From JAFAMS01 sp049520515 (lineage in GTDB: Bacteria; Vulcanimicrobiota; Vulcanimicrobiia; Vulcanimicrobiales; Vulcanimicrobiaceae): a stretch of 64,000 nt of DNA. This document shows, piece by piece, positions 51,420 to 60,761 of the stretch. Every line of letters begins with the position of its first letter. Positions within the stretch are counted from its first letter, which is position 1. The translations under genes and the position numbers were made by a program. The notes beneath the pieces were generated by a model. That model had not been told where the DNA came from. It made no database searches and saw only the letters and a list, made by a program, of their open reading frames with translations. The stretch spans positions 1 to 64,000 of the forward strand of contig JBEKPS010000002.1 in NCBI GenBank assembly GCA_049520515.1. Direction: 5' to 3'.

Positions 51420-53975
51420 CTAGAACGAACCGGTGAGGTTGCCCGGTACGATCGAACCGACCTGACCTAGCCCGAAGTTGACGCCGTACGACGGGAATGC
51501 AAGCAAGTCGAACCCGAGGGAGACGAGCTTGAGATCCTGGTTGTACGAAATGCGAACGTCATAACAATCGCCGATGATGCGCCGCAAGTACACGACCTTG
51601 TCGGTGATCTGGCCTTTGGCTTTCCAATTCTGCGTCGCCGCAAATTGAAGGTCGGTTTTATAACCGAAGGGCGTAATGATCTGATATTGCGTCGTCTCGA
51701 AACCTTGCCCGGCACCCGGTGCCCAGGATCCGTTGACCGTGAAATACGAGCGTGTCGTTGGGCGTACCGTGAACGAATACGCAATTGGCTGCGCTTCGCG
51801 ATTGAATCCCGTCCCGCTGGAAAGACGCAAGACCCAATCGTCTTGGTTGTAGAACTGTATGACGTCTTGCGCGCCGTGCGATCCGCCTGAAAGTAAGTCA
51901 AACGTTTGGAACGGCTCGCTCTCCGGGCCGTTCGAGTTTGTCTCGGTGTACGTGAGAGCATTGAGGACGTGATTGCCGAACGGCGTAGTAAACGACGCCT
52001 GCTGGTCGATTTCGGCTTTCATGTCGCCGGTGGCAAACGCGTACTGCTGAACGCGCATCGTTGCGGAGAAATCACTGCCCCAGAAGTGCGCAAGCGCGGG
52101 ACCGAAGTTGAGCGAGAGGTCACCGGCGGCCGTTGAGAACGGCGTTTGCGGTTCCGTGTATTCGCCCGCGACGAACTGCGCCGTTATCGGAATGATTTTG
52201 TCGCTAGGGAAGAGCGCACGCGGCTGGATGCTGAACTCCGGCTCGATATCTTTCCCACTCGGTTCGAGCGACAGCGTCTTGTTGAAGTTCATGCTGTAGA
52301 GCGCCCAGGGCGTGGTGTAATTCAAGAGCGATTGAATTGTCGTCGAATCGACGTTGCTCGATTGTCCGGCCAGCGAGTTGAAATTGCGGGTCCAGCCGAT
52401 GTTGAGCGCTTCCGTGATGTTCGAGCGGAAGTTAAGCGTCTCAGTGTAGCCGAGATTGTCGGAGCCCTGCTCCGTGCCTTGCTCGTAGTGCTGGAAGGTA
52501 AAGTCGTCGCTCGTGCGTGCGCCCGTGTACGAAATGCTTCCGCCAATCGTCTCCGAGGGAGGTTGTCCCGTAACGAGCGGACCGTAGTTGCTGATGTACT
52601 GCACCTGAAATTGCGCTTTGAGCTTCGAGCTCAGGTTCTCTTGGTCGTTCAGGCTGAAGTTGTTCGCACCGCCGCTGGGCTTGGGCGGCGAACGGTAGAA
52701 GTCGATCGTCGTTTGGCGCCGGTGATTGCGCGTGCCGATGACAAAGTTCGCCCCGAAACCGATACCAAGCTTCGAGTAATACTCGAGCCGGTAATAGCCG
52801 TAGAATTGTTGGGTATTCCCGAAACCGAATCGCGTCTTTACCCAGTAACCTTCGGCTTGGTCGTAACCGAAGAGCGGCAAGAATGACGTATGCGGCGGGC
52901 CCTTGTCGTGGATGAGACTGATGACGAGCACCGGTATATAAAAGATCGCGAGCGGACCCAGATAGACGGTCACCTTGCGCGCGATGATCTTGTCGTCCGG
53001 ACGCATTTCGAACGTCTTGGATTCCATGTGGTAGCCGGCGTGCGGATTATCGCAGGTCGTCCAGCTCGCATTGGTTCCAACCGTATGTCCGTCGCTGGTC
53101 GTCACCATCTGCGCGGCCGAGAAGTGCAGCTTCCCTTTCTCGACGCCTTCGGTCGTGTCGCCGGTGCCATGGAATAAGGTCGCACGCTGCGTCACTTTGT
53201 CGAAGCGAATGAGTTCGGCCGAGAGTACCGTGTCGCCGGAGTAATTGCGCAGATACGGGTGTCCGGTGAAATCGAGATAGCGTGAGCCGTCGTAGTGCGC
53301 GCGATCGGCGACGATGACGCCTTGCGCGTAAAAGAGATTGACGTTACCCTCGAAATCTTGAGGCTTCGACTCATCGGTAGAGCCGGAATAATGATCCGAG
53401 AGCAGCAGAATTTGTCCGGGCTGCAGCGGCGCGATCGTCGGTGAAGGCCCGGGCGCCGGCGATCCGCTCGGGAACGGCGTCGGCGAATTGCTCTTTGGTG
53501 CGACAGTTGGAATGCCGCCGGTAGGCTGCGTGATCGGAACTGGACCCAGCGTTCCGCTGGCCGACGGTGACGGAGGCGGTACCGGCGGGGGTGCCGGCGC
53601 GGCGGTCGTTGGTGGCGTGGTCGGCGGCGGAATGACGCCCGGACCGATTGGAGGCTGCTGGCTGAACGGCGTTGCGGAGGCGCCGGGAATCGGCGTCCCG
53701 TTAGGTGCGCTGGTCGGCGGGGGAGCCGGCGATGCGGATTCTTCGGCTTGCGCGACCTGTTTGCTCAGATACGTGCTGCGTCGGCCGGCGCGATTCAGCA
53801 GCGACTTGATATCTGGCAAACGTTCTTTGGCCTCGGAATCACTCGAGCACGAATGATCCATGATCGCGAGCGCTTGTAAGGCCTCAGGCGTCTGAAAATT
53901 ATTGTCGCCGCGAGCCGGAAGCGCGTAGACCGCGAACACCGCAAGCGCCAAGCAACAAGCTAACCATCCGCGCAT
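51420..53975 (-). CDS. lptD: LPS assembly protein LptD (OstA)
   Basis: 851 residues. A signal sequence (CLALAVFAVYALPARG) is followed by an unusually long Pro/Ser/Gly-rich linker at about residues 80-185. Next comes a β-jellyroll (GQILLLSDHYSGSTDESKPQDFEGNV) and a C-terminal β-barrel, ending in Phe (NLTGSF), the signal for outer-membrane insertion. LptD places LPS in the outer leaflet, with LptE. The Pro-rich linker is not typical. Downstream of an LptF/G permease gene, 12 bases apart. Confidence 0.9.
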   Translation of the reverse strand: MRGWLACCLALAVFAVYALPARGDNNFQTPEALQALAIMDHSCSSDSEAKERLPDIKSLLNRAGRRSTYLSKQVAQAEESASPAPPPTSAPNGTPIPGASATPFSQQPPIGPGVIPPPTTPPTTAAPAPPPVPPPSPSASGTLGPVPITQPTGGIPTVAPKSNSPTPFPSGSPAPGPSPTIAPLQPGQILLLSDHYSGSTDESKPQDFEGNVNLFYAQGVIVADRAHYDGSRYLDFTGHPYLRNYSGDTVLSAELIRFDKVTQRATLFHGTGDTTEGVEKGKLHFSAAQMVTTSDGHTVGTNASWTTCDNPHAGYHMESKTFEMRPDDKIIARKVTVYLGPLAIFYIPVLVISLIHDKGPPHTSFLPLFGYDQAEGYWVKTRFGFGNTQQFYGYYRLEYYSKLGIGFGANFVIGTRNHRRQTTIDFYRSPPKPSGGANNFSLNDQENLSSKLKAQFQVQYISNYGPLVTGQPPSETIGGSISYTGARTSDDFTFQHYEQGTEQGSDNLGYTETLNFRSNITEALNIGWTRNFNSLAGQSSNVDSTTIQSLLNYTTPWALYSMNFNKTLSLEPSGKDIEPEFSIQPRALFPSDKIIPITAQFVAGEYTEPQTPFSTAAGDLSLNFGPALAHFWGSDFSATMRVQQYAFATGDMKAEIDQQASFTTPFGNHVLNALTYTETNSNGPESEPFQTFDLLSGGSHGAQDVIQFYNQDDWVLRLSSGTGFNREAQPIAYSFTVRPTTRSYFTVNGSWAPGAGQGFETTQYQIITPFGYKTDLQFAATQNWKAKGQITDKVVYLRRIIGDCYDVRISYNQDLKLVSLGFDLLAFPSYGVNFGLGQVGSIVPGNLTGSF

Positions 53976-53987
53976 CCCGCGACCGCT

Positions 53988-55148
53988 TTAGCGTTCGACT
54001 TTGCGCAAAAGCACCGCGCCCGCAATTCCGACGATGATATTCGGCGTCCATGACGCAAGCGTTGCGTCGACGACACCATTTCGTCCGAGCGCCGCCATCG
54101 CCGACGCCGCCAAATAGTAGACGAACATCACGGTCAGCGAAAGCGCCATGCCCAGCTCGCGTCCGCGGCGGCCGAAGACGACGGCCAGCGGCAACGAGAC
54201 GAGAATTGCAATGAAACAACCAAAGGGCAGCGCACGGCGCGACGCCAGGATCAACTTCAAATTGTCGATCGCTTGTCCGCCGGTCCCGGTTTGCTGAAGG
54301 GCTCTGATCTGCGACGAGAGCGTTTTCGAATCGAGCGAGGTCGGATCGCCGCCGGATTGATTGAAGAACTCGTCGGCATTGATGTCGAGCGGTAAACCCA
54401 CGACGATCTCTTCGCTGCGATTCTCGACGTCGACAAAACCGCTGGGCTTGAAGCGAATGATCGTCGGGCTTTGCAGGTGCAGCTTGCCGTCTTTGATATA
54501 GGCTTGCTTCGCGGTCATGACTGAATCGAACGGCGAGCTCGTGCCGCGGTCGAAGATCATAACGTCCGACATTTCATGCGTGATCGAATCGACGGTGTTC
54601 ACGAAGAAGACGCGTCCGGTCGTCGGATCTTTGCGGAAGATCTGCGGCTCGATCGGCAACGCGGATGTGTGATAGATGATCTGATAAAAGGTTCGCGTTG
54701 AGAGCTGCGTCGCTTTCGGCGCAAGCGCTTCGTTGATGAACCACGAGAGGAGAAATGCGCCCAGGCCGAACAGGAGCGGGACGCGCGCAATACGCCAAAA
54801 GGAGATGCCGGACGTGCGCAGCGCCGTGATTTCGTTGTCTGCGACCAGACGTCCGAACGCGAGCATCGTTCCGAATAAGCATCCGAAGATGAACGCCAGC
54901 GGCGCAGCTTGTGGGACGCGCAAAATCAAGAAGCGCAAAACCAAGATCATCGAGGCATGCTGGTTGATGACGTAGTCTGCCGCAAGAAAGAAGATGTTCA
55001 AAAACTGAAACAGCAGATACGCGCCCAGGCCGATCACGAACGGCGGCGCCATCTCGCGGAAGATGTAGCCGTCGAGAATCGGCAGCGTTAGCTTCCGCCG
55101 CGGAGATGCGGTGAACGAGGCGCTCACAACGCCCGGGAATGAAGCCAT
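53988..55148 (-). CDS. LptF/LptG-family LPS export permease
   Basis: A 386-residue protein with three N-terminal and three C-terminal membrane helices flanking a periplasmic β-jellyroll. It shows LDGYIFREMAPPFVIGLGAYLLFQ, RLVADNEITALRTSGISFWRIARVPL (the coupling helix) and the final PNIIVGIAGAVLL. It pairs with LptB ATPase to extract LPS. LptF and LptG cannot be separated from sequence alone. LptB and LptA are not in the window. Confidence 0.93.
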   Translation of the reverse strand: MASFPGVVSASFTASPRRKLTLPILDGYIFREMAPPFVIGLGAYLLFQFLNIFFLAADYVINQHASMILVLRFLILRVPQAAPLAFIFGCLFGTMLAFGRLVADNEITALRTSGISFWRIARVPLLFGLGAFLLSWFINEALAPKATQLSTRTFYQIIYHTSALPIEPQIFRKDPTTGRVFFVNTVDSITHEMSDVMIFDRGTSSPFDSVMTAKQAYIKDGKLHLQSPTIIRFKPSGFVDVENRSEEIVVGLPLDINADEFFNQSGGDPTSLDSKTLSSQIRALQQTGTGGQAIDNLKLILASRRALPFGCFIAILVSLPLAVVFGRRGRELGMALSLTVMFVYYLAASAMAALGRNGVVDATLASWTPNIIVGIAGAVLLRKVER

Positions 55149-55165
55149 AGAATGCGGGAAGACCC

Positions 55166-55660
55166 TTAGAGGCTTTGAAGCTCCGCGCTCACGCGAGCAA
55201 CGTATGACCGCGTCTCGGCGAAGGGCGGGACTCCGTGATAATACGCCACCGCGGCTGGGCCGGCATTGTACGCCGCAAGCGCGAGTTGGACGTCGTTGTG
55301 ATATTTCGCCAGAAGATCGTGGAGATAACGTGTCCCGCCGTCGACATTGGCAGCGGGATCGTAGGGATCGCAGACGCGGTAGTGCGCCTGGGTAGCGGGC
55401 ATCAGCTGCATCAATCCTTGCGCCCCCGCGCGGCTGATCGCGAAGGGATTGCCCTTTGATTCGGTGTCGACAACCGCGCGAACGAGCCCAAGTGGCACGC
55501 TGTTTGCTTTCGCGTAGGTCTTCTCGAGACTCGCCAGCTTCTGCGGATTCATCGAGTACGATGAAAACGGCAAACTACCCGAACCCGAGCAGGCACACAA
55601 AAGAACAGCGATCGTGATCGGGATCAGCCGCGCAAAAGCTGACCGAAGGTGATTACACAC
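55166..55660 (-). CDS. Lytic transglycosylase lipoprotein (SLT domain)
   Basis: About 164 residues from GTG 55660, with lipobox LCAC (IPITIAVLLCACSGSG). The SLT catalytic core is clear: the glutamate of VVDTESKGNPFAISRAGAQGLMQLMP, then YDPAANVDGGTRYLHDLLAKYHND and LALAAYNAGPAAV. It cuts glycan strands of peptidoglycan, probably from the membrane. It precedes the LptF/G gene by 17 bases. Confidence 0.92.
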   Translation of the reverse strand: MCNHLRSAFARLIPITIAVLLCACSGSGSLPFSSYSMNPQKLASLEKTYAKANSVPLGLVRAVVDTESKGNPFAISRAGAQGLMQLMPATQAHYRVCDPYDPAANVDGGTRYLHDLLAKYHNDVQLALAAYNAGPAAVAYYHGVPPFAETRSYVARVSAELQSL

Positions 55661-55721
55661 GACCGGGCTCGCCTTCGACTCTGCGCGGCGTTCCGGCCTG
55701 CTGCGCAGGATGAGCGGAGGC

Positions 55722-55907
55722 TTAAGGTCTCCGGGGAGGGACGCCGCGCCCTCGAGCGCCGTCGCCTTCCTTAAATCCATCCAGCTCACGAAGCAATTCG
55801 GCTTTGAGGTCGTCGGGAATATCGAGATCTTCGAGCGCGACCTCGTCTTCCAAGCGCTCGATTTTATCGACTTCTTCCTGCTTCGGTTCGTTTTCCGGAT
55901 GATCCAT
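55722..55907 (-). CDS. Small acidic protein of unknown function
   Basis: A 61-residue acidic protein (MDHPENEPKQEEVDKIERLEDEVALEDLDIPDDLKAELLREL) with a long charged helix. AGAGG is just upstream of the ATG. I do not recognise a family. It lies between the antiporter and the transglycosylase genes on the same strand. It may be a real small protein, although such charged frames can also be chance. Confidence 0.5.
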   Translation of the reverse strand: MDHPENEPKQEEVDKIERLEDEVALEDLDIPDDLKAELLRELDGFKEGDGARGRGVPPRRP

Positions 55908-55978
55908 CGGCCTCTGTCTTAGCTTTCCACGATAGGCGGCCTACCGCCATTCGGCTCGAACGCTTGTTCGTCCCGCGG

Positions 55979-57547
55979 TCAATTGTGAATCCCGTGTTCG
56001 AGACGTTCTTCGGAGATATCGAGTACGCGCTGGAGCCGGCGCAAAACGGTATTGTCGATGCTACCTCGCTCGCGCAATTCCAGCAATGCATCCCGCTGGG
56101 CGGTAAGCAAGCGTTGCTCCGCGTCGACGAGCGCGCCGTCGCCGTCCACGTGGCCTTTTATGTCGTCGCGCCGATGTTCGTAGCGCCGGCGTAGTCGCGC
56201 CACGGCGGCCTCATCGAGCTTGCCCTCGCTTTGGATCTTGCTCAGCTCTGTGAGCGCCGCTTTCGACATGCCGAGCAATCCTTCGCGCATCTCGTCATCC
56301 TCTTCGCTCAAATCTTCGGGAACGGAAAGCAACTTCACGATCCACGGCAGCGTCAAACCGCCGAAAACGAGCGTCACCAAGATCACGCTGAAGGTAAGAA
56401 AGATGACGAGGTGACGATGCGGGAGCGGCGCGCCGCTCGCGAGTGAAACGGGAATTGCAAGCGCCGCTGCAAGAGACACCGCGCCGCGCAGTCCCGACCA
56501 GCTCGCGATGACGGCGTGACGCCAATCGCCTTTCGAATGCTCCGACGATGCGCCGACAAACGGGATGTATTCAACGCCGAGAATCCAGGCAAAGCGAACG
56601 CCGACGACGGCGACATTGACGACGAACGCGTACCAGATCACGTTCTGCCACGAATATTCGACTAAAACGTTGTGCGCGACGTCATGCAGCTGCATCCCGA
56701 CGATCAAGAACAGCACTGCGTTGATGAGAAAGACAACCGTTTCCCAATAGCCGAACAACTGCAAGCGCGTCGCCGGCGTCAAGACGCGCGGCGTGAAACG
56801 ATTGATGTAGATGCCGCCGTACACGACCGCGAGCACGCCGGAGAGCGCGAATCGGTCTGAGAGCAAGTACGCCAGGTACGAAAGATCGAACGAAATGACC
56901 GCTTGCAATTGCGTCTCTTTTATGCGCCGCCAGCCTTCGACTGCGAGCCGGCCCACGAGCACTCCGACAGCAATCCCGCCCACAGCCGCGACGACAAAGT
57001 GGAGCAGAGCGTTTCCGAAAATGAACGAACCTGTCACGACGGCGATGATCGAGAAGTTGTACAAGATCAACGCGGATGCGTCGTTGAGGAGGCTTTCGCC
57101 GACGACGATCGCGACCAAATGACGCGGCATGCGCAGCCGCTCGAGCACGGGTACGGATGCGAGCTCGTCCGTTGGCGAGACAATTGCCCCAAGAACAAAG
57201 GCCATCGCCCACGTTAGATGCGAGATCGTTGCATGCGCGACCGTGGCGACCACGGCTGCCGTCACAATCACGAGCCCGAAGGCGAGAACCCATATCTGCG
57301 ACCGGTTCTGGCGCATCACGTCGGTCGGCGCGGTGACCGCTTCCCAATACAGAAGCGGCGGTAGAAAGATCACGAGCACGAGATTCGGATCGAGCTCGAG
57401 GTGCGGCAAACGCGGGATGAAGCCGAGCACGAGGCCGCCCAGCACGAGAACGATCGGATAAGGGATGTTCGCACGACGGGCGAGCGCGATCAGCGGTATC
57501 GCTGCGGCGAGCAACCCGACGAGTATCCAGAGCTCATTTTGTTCCAG
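55979..57547 (-). CDS. Na+/H+ antiporter (CPA1 family), probable CTG start
   Basis: About 522 residues with 11-12 membrane segments. The family motif is GGLVLGFIPRLPHLELDPN, then SPTDELASVPVLERLRMPRHLVAIVVGESLLNDASALILYN, the ion-binding ND pair region, and SWSGLRGAVSLAAALAIP. A charged C-terminal cytosolic tail follows. It exchanges Na+ or K+ for protons to hold pH. The natural start, M-E-Q-N-E-L-W-I-L, needs CTG 57545-57547, which has CGAGG 9 bases upstream. TTG 57514 would trim the first membrane helix. Confidence 0.93.
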   Translation of the reverse strand: MEQNELWILVGLLAAAIPLIALARRANIPYPIVLVLGGLVLGFIPRLPHLELDPNLVLVIFLPPLLYWEAVTAPTDVMRQNRSQIWVLAFGLVIVTAAVVATVAHATISHLTWAMAFVLGAIVSPTDELASVPVLERLRMPRHLVAIVVGESLLNDASALILYNFSIIAVVTGSFIFGNALLHFVVAAVGGIAVGVLVGRLAVEGWRRIKETQLQAVISFDLSYLAYLLSDRFALSGVLAVVYGGIYINRFTPRVLTPATRLQLFGYWETVVFLINAVLFLIVGMQLHDVAHNVLVEYSWQNVIWYAFVVNVAVVGVRFAWILGVEYIPFVGASSEHSKGDWRHAVIASWSGLRGAVSLAAALAIPVSLASGAPLPHRHLVIFLTFSVILVTLVFGGLTLPWIVKLLSVPEDLSEEDDEMREGLLGMSKAALTELSKIQSEGKLDEAAVARLRRRYEHRRDDIKGHVDGDGALVDAEQRLLTAQRDALLELRERGSIDNTVLRRLQRVLDISEERLEHGIHN

Positions 57548-57627
57548 CGCGGCATACCTCGCTCGAGTACTAACCTACACAAGCATCGCAGGCCATAACC
57601 TGAGAAGTCAATAAAGACGGCCGTCGC

Positions 57628-59115
57628 ATGGAACGTGTCAGGGCGGCCGGGCCTATCGTCGCATTTGCGCTTTTGCTGGTCGTAGCCCTGACCATTCTTG
57701 CGATTGCCAGCGCAACGGTAAGTAGTCTTATCTCACGAAGTTTTGCGACCGAGGCGCAAATTCGCAGCGCGCGGTTACTCGCGGAGCGAGCTCTGGCGCT
57801 GCAGCTCGATGAAGAAACCGGAATTCGCGGGTTCGGCGCCACCCAAGCGCCCTTGCTGCTGCAGCCTTATCATGAGGCGTTGCCGGTTCTGCCGCGGACC
57901 TTCGATCAGCTTGACGACCTCTTGGCGAAGCTGGGCGTCGAGCAGCGTTCGGCGCTGAGCGACGCACGGGACGCGAACACGCGATGGCTGCAACTGGTCG
58001 CGCGGCCAGTTCTCGCCACTCCCGTCGGAACTCAAGCAATTCAGCGGTACGGAAAACAGCTCATCGATCGCTACCGCACGGACATCGCGTTGATCGAAGA
58101 CGGGCTCGACGTCGTCGAACGCAAGGCGGACGTTGCGACACGCAGCGCAATAGGACAGAGCACGTTCGTTTCGGTCGGCGCCCTCATCGCGCTTGCGTTG
58201 ACGGGCGTTATCCTCGGCATCGTGCAGGTGCGCTCGAACGAACAGATCGCCCGGCGTGAGGCCGAATCTGCGCGCCTGGGCGCCGCTTACGCCGCGGAGC
58301 GGCGCGTCTCGGACGCACTGCAAGAAGCGTTTCTTCAAAAGCCGTTGCCGACGCTCATGGGTGTCGCCTTCAGTGCGACGTACATACCGGCACATGAAGA
58401 GCGTAAGGTTGGCGGAGATTGGTACGAAGGCGTTGAGCTCGGAGAGAACCGCGTCATGTTTGCGATCGGCGACGTAGCCGGACACGGCCTCGAAGCCGCG
58501 GTTTCGATGAATCGGGCGCGTCAGGCGATCGTCTCCGCAGCGCTGTTGCACGCAGAGCCTGCCAAGATGCTCGGACGCGTCAACGACGAGTTGATCGCCG
58601 ATCGTGGAGGCATGGTGACTGCGGTTTGCGGTATCGCCGATGCGAGCAAATTCTCGTTTACGTACGCAACGGCCGGACATCCGCCGCCGATACTCGTCGA
58701 GCCGGGGCGTCCGCCGCGGATTCTTTCGATGGGTGGTGTTCCGCTGGGCGTGCTGCCGTCGCGCGAATATCGCACGCACAGCATCCAAACCGTACCCGGT
58801 GCAACTCTCGTGCTGTATACCGATGGCGCGGTCGAATTCGCGCGCGATCCGATCGAAGGTGAGAGACTATTGCTCGAAGCGATACGTCTGGCTGTCGAGA
58901 ACGGAAATCCGGAGCCGGCCAGCGCGATTCGCGATCACATTTTCGGATTTCGCGAAGCCGAGGATGACGTTGCGATCCTCACGCTCGCATTCGTTCAGCA
59001 GGAGCAGGGCGCCGGCGTCGGCCCGCATGAGGCGCAAATCGTTGCGAGCGCATCGCGCGGCAGTTCGAGCACGCCGTCGACGAGCACCGTGATTACGCGA
59101 GCAAACGCAGCATGA
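57628..59115 (+). CDS. Membrane sensor PP2C-type phosphatase (CHASE3-SpoIIE/RsbU-like)
   Basis: A 495-residue two-helix membrane protein. TM1 is at about residues 10-35, a CHASE3-like extracytoplasmic helical domain follows to about 180, and TM2 is near 185-205. Then comes a coiled linker and a SpoIIE/PP2C catalytic domain from about 230 with complete metal ligands: RKVGGDWYEG, FAIGDVAGHGLEAAVS, TDGAVEFA and EDDVAIL. It should dephosphorylate the STAS protein encoded next, with which its stop overlaps (ATGA). Confidence 0.94.
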   Translation: MERVRAAGPIVAFALLLVVALTILAIASATVSSLISRSFATEAQIRSARLLAERALALQLDEETGIRGFGATQAPLLLQPYHEALPVLPRTFDQLDDLLAKLGVEQRSALSDARDANTRWLQLVARPVLATPVGTQAIQRYGKQLIDRYRTDIALIEDGLDVVERKADVATRSAIGQSTFVSVGALIALALTGVILGIVQVRSNEQIARREAESARLGAAYAAERRVSDALQEAFLQKPLPTLMGVAFSATYIPAHEERKVGGDWYEGVELGENRVMFAIGDVAGHGLEAAVSMNRARQAIVSAALLHAEPAKMLGRVNDELIADRGGMVTAVCGIADASKFSFTYATAGHPPPILVEPGRPPRILSMGGVPLGVLPSREYRTHSIQTVPGATLVLYTDGAVEFARDPIEGERLLLEAIRLAVENGNPEPASAIRDHIFGFREAEDDVAILTLAFVQQEQGAGVGPHEAQIVASASRGSSSTPSTSTVITRANAA

Positions 59116-59438
59116 GCAGCGACTCCTCGGTCGCGGTCATCACGCTTTCCGGCGAGCTGGATGTCGGCCGTGCTGACGAAGTCGCGCGCGCTCTCGAGCT
59201 GCCGTCGCACGGGACGCCCGTGTTGCTGGATCTTTCGGAGGTATCCTACGCGGATTCGACCGTGATCTCGGCGCTTTTTGGATTCAGTGAAAAGGCAACC
59301 GAAGCAAAGACACGGATTGCCATATTGATCGTCAAGCCGCAGCTCGTTCGTCTTTTGGAATATGCCGGACTCGGCGAAGCCTTCCCCGTTTTCCGGGAAC
59401 GCTCGACGGCCTTGACGTATCTACACAGTCATGAGTGA
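59112..59438 (+). CDS. STAS-domain anti-sigma factor antagonist
   Basis: A 108-residue STAS protein: VITLSGELDVGRADEVARAL, then VLLDLSEVSYADSTVISALFGFSEKA with the phosphorylatable serine in the DST motif. It likely controls an anti-sigma kinase by partner switching. The phosphatase gene overlaps its start by 4 bases and the HATPase gene overlaps its end by 8 bases. Confidence 0.93.
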   Translation: MSSDSSVAVITLSGELDVGRADEVARALELPSHGTPVLLDLSEVSYADSTVISALFGFSEKATEAKTRIAILIVKPQLVRLLEYAGLGEAFPVFRERSTALTYLHSHE

Positions 59439-59850
59439 TGGCGTCGCCGAGCTGCGGGTGACGCGGGCGGCTTCGCGTGCGAACGTGCGGCCGATGCGCC
59501 ACGCTTTGCGTTTCTTTCTCGAAGCCCTCGATCTCGCTCCGGAAACGATCGACGACGTCTTGACCGCCGTTGGCGAGGTGCTGGCAAATGCCGTCGAACA
59601 CGCGTATGTCGACGGTGCGGCCGGAAGCGTCGAACTCTACGCGCACGCCGCGGGGTCTTCGATGCTCGAAATCGACGTCAAAGACTCAGGGACATATATC
59701 GAGCGCTCGGCCCGCGCCGGACGTGGATTCGGCTTGCGAATCGCGCGTGCAATTGCGCGCAGCGTCGATATCGATCGTTCGGGCGGGACGCACGTGCACT
59801 TGTCGTTCGATATCGATCAGCGCCGGCGCCACATTCGCGCCGTCAAGTAA
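59431..59850 (+). CDS. HATPase anti-sigma/serine kinase (RsbW/SpoIIAB-like)
   Basis: A 139-residue GHKL ATPase. The N-box is in IDDVLTAVGEVLANAVEHAY, then a G1-box region IDVKDSGTYIE and G2 RGFGLRIARAIARS. RsbW-type proteins bind a sigma factor or other output and phosphorylate the STAS partner. The three adjacent genes make a full partner-switching module; no sigma factor gene is next to it, so the output protein is not known. Confidence 0.94.
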   Translation: MSDGVAELRVTRAASRANVRPMRHALRFFLEALDLAPETIDDVLTAVGEVLANAVEHAYVDGAAGSVELYAHAAGSSMLEIDVKDSGTYIERSARAGRGFGLRIARAIARSVDIDRSGGTHVHLSFDIDQRRRHIRAVK

Positions 59851-59853
59851 ACG

Positions 59854-60249
59854 CTAGAGTTCGTTCGAGCTCTTCGTCGGAACCGTAAGCCCAGCTAGAG
59901 AATCCGCGCGGCGCACGCGCGCGACCGTGACACGGAGCAGCTTAAGCGCAAAATCCGGATTCTCACGAACGAGCTTGAGAAATTGTTTGCTGTCGATGCG
60001 CAGCAAGCTTCCCTTCGTGCGCGCACTCGCGGTTCCGGCACGCGGACGCTCGTCGATGAGCGCCATTTCACCAAAGAATTGACCGGGATTCACGACGTCG
60101 ACGACACGGTCACCAATACGAATCTCGATTTGTCCGTCCAGAACGACGTACATGTGCGTACCAATCGAACCGTGCAAAAAGATCGTCTCGTCCCTGGCTA
60201 CCGAGACGACGTCGCCACCCGCGTGACGTATCATCTCGCCATTAGTCAT
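59854..60249 (-). CDS. Cyclic nucleotide-binding domain protein
   Basis: A 131-residue single CAP-type cNMP-binding domain: VSVARDETIFLHGSIGTHMYVVLDGQIEIR, then the phosphate-binding cassette PGQFFGEMALIDERPRAGTASART (GEMAL and R). It has no helix-turn-helix, so it is a stand-alone sensor or adaptor. It converges with the HATPase gene; a cAMP/cGMP cyclase gene lies at 10034-12142. Confidence 0.93.
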   Translation of the reverse strand: MTNGEMIRHAGGDVVSVARDETIFLHGSIGTHMYVVLDGQIEIRIGDRVVDVVNPGQFFGEMALIDERPRAGTASARTKGSLLRIDSKQFLKLVRENPDFALKLLRVTVARVRRADSLAGLTVPTKSSNEL

Positions 60250-60293
60250 GCACGCATCTTAGCAGCTTCTTCACACTGCATAAGTGCCGCGGA

Positions 60294-60761
60294 TTACACT
60301 TCGGGACTAATCTCGAAGATGGCCTCGATCTCCACGGTGATTTGCATCGGCAAGCTGCCCATGCCGACGGCAGAACGTGCATGGCGCCCATTTTCACCGA
60401 AGATCTCGACGAACAGATCCGAGCACCCGTTGATCACTTTTGGATGATCGGTGAATTCTGGGACGGCGTTGACCATACCAAGCAATTTCACGACGCGCTT
60501 TACGCGATCGAGCGAACCTAGGGCGGTACGTAAAATACCTAGGATGACGACGCCGACGCGCCGTGCATCCGCATAGGCATCCTCCGTCGTAACGTCGCGC
60601 CCAACTTTCCCAGTTTTGAACTGACCGTCCGGTAGCCGCGGACCGTTGCCGGAAACATACAGTAGATTTCCTGTGATGACGTACGGCACGTAATTGCCGG
60701 CTGGTTTCGGTGGCGGGCCAAGCTCGATCCCGAGCTCCTTGAGTCGCGCTTCAGGAGTCAT
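60294..60761 (-). CDS. RidA/YjgF-family enamine/imine deaminase
   Basis: A 155-residue protein with RidA-type fold: LLYVSGNGPRLPDGQ, LGSLDRVKRVVKLLGMVNAVPEFTDHPKVINGCSDLFVEIFGENGRHARSAVGM, conserved near the active site. It hydrolyses reactive imines such as 2-aminoacrylate; this branch may act on other imines. It overlaps the start of the upstream M28-type peptidase stop (ATGA). Confidence 0.92.
   Translation of the reverse strand: MTPEARLKELGIELGPPPKPAGNYVPYVITGNLLYVSGNGPRLPDGQFKTGKVGRDVTTEDAYADARRVGVVILGILRTALGSLDRVKRVVKLLGMVNAVPEFTDHPKVINGCSDLFVEIFGENGRHARSAVGMGSLPMQITVEIEAIFEISPEV

Noticed and set aside
53488..53856. Glycine-rich plus-strand frame
   Set aside because: It is the antisense of the LptD proline-rich linker.
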